IMG/VR virus record: IMGVR_UViG_3300034524_000163
Location: 1 to 20,099 of that record
Source of the DNA: a virus
Reading direction: 5' to 3' (one strand)
DNA: 20,099 nt
The translations under genes were made by a program, and so were the position numbers. Below, piece after piece: positions 19,991 to 20,099 of this stretch. Positions within the stretch are counted from its first letter, which is position 1; each line of letters starts with the position of its first letter. A model generated the notes under the pieces. It saw only the letters and a list, made by a program, of their open reading frames with translations, had not been told where the DNA came from and ran no database searches.

Positions 19991-20099
19991 AAAATGGACA
20001 CAAGATAGGTTGACGATGCAGAGACGCGGGAGGTGTCCATGAGTGAGAAGAACGTACCGAAACGCTGGTCAGCCAAGCGTAAGCAAGAGGTGGTCTTGC
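19991..20099 (+). mobile_element. Left end of an insertion sequence
   Basis: The phage frame is lost near 19990. TGGACACAAG from 19995 looks like the tip of a terminal inverted repeat, and the matching TGTGTCCA is found at 100-107 on the far left of the window. A gene with a good ribosome binding site starts within 45 bp, as is usual for IS elements. The element continues beyond the window, so its family and target duplication cannot be determined. Confidence 0.6.
20039..20099 (+). CDS. Transposase first reading frame, 5' part only
   Basis: Twenty codons are visible: MSEKNVPKRWSAKRKQEVVL. ATG at 20039 has GGGAGG 5 nt upstream. The text WSAKRKQEVVL resembles the beginning of the first reading frame (helix-turn-helix part) of IS3-like transposases, which often begin with a short charged lead and then RKxExVL. 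The rest lies outside the window, so this is a family-level guess. Confidence 0.55.
   Translation, partial: MSEKNVPKRWSAKRKQEVVL

Noticed and set aside
1-20099. tRNA or rRNA genes and a tRNA-based prophage attachment site
   Set aside because: No stretch showed a tRNA cloverleaf core or rRNA text by eye. The phage ends seen here are cut by an integron and an insertion sequence rather than by att sites.

Overview
The window is a mosaic of mobile DNA. Overall GC is moderately high, and the genes look proteobacterial, with integron, qac and Mu/T4-like phage families all present. I cannot name the genus from sequence alone; a Desulfobacterota or gammaproteobacterial host would fit. Nothing here is clearly core chromosome except a broken cation-pump gene at the left.

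Left block (1-3808): a strong sigma70-type promoter drives a P-type ATPase gene whose reading frame loses family character near position 1690. After it come about ten degenerate 21-bp tandem repeats (1865-2074) that run into the start of an integron integrase gene. The integrase is transcribed toward its cassette, which is the inverted arrangement relative to class 1 integrons. It is followed by a putative attI region, a core-type junction at 3301, and one gene cassette (3302-3808). The cassette carries a QacE-like small multidrug resistance (SMR) efflux gene and a textbook 60-bp attC site.

Phage block (3809-20003, minus strand): immediately after the cleavage-point G of attC the sequence becomes the inside of a phage tape-measure gene. 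Read on the minus strand, the order is portal (3' part only), MuF-type head protein, then an inserted plus-strand module, then a methyltransferase-protease-scaffold fusion, a decoration-like protein, major capsid, four head-tail connector/completion proteins, tail terminator, a small protein, contractile tail sheath, tail tube, a tail assembly chaperone with a -1 frameshift extension, and a truncated tape measure. This is a contractile-tailed (myovirus) head and tail operon with Mu-like order. The genes are tightly packed, often overlapping, and have good ribosome binding sites. Both ends are cut: the tape measure by the integron junction and the portal by an insertion sequence. The prophage is therefore probably a defective remnant.

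Inserted module (about 13570-18709, plus strand): a small helix-turn-helix gene overlaps by 4 bp the start of a 1597-residue protein. That protein has a superfamily 1 helicase core, a Vsr/DUF559-like nuclease domain and a C-terminal domain strongly resembling the C-terminal domain of GreA/GreB. It has its own promoter, runs against the phage operon and sits between the MuF and protease genes. I infer a phage-carried defence or anti-competitor cassette, and it is the best candidate here for an undescribed system.

Other notable points are nested start sites inside the fusion that would release protease and scaffold, a complete set of -1 frameshift signals in the tail chaperone gene, and a 36-bp repeat present once on each side of the capsid module. 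Short inverted sequences near both window edges may mark two copies of the same insertion sequence.
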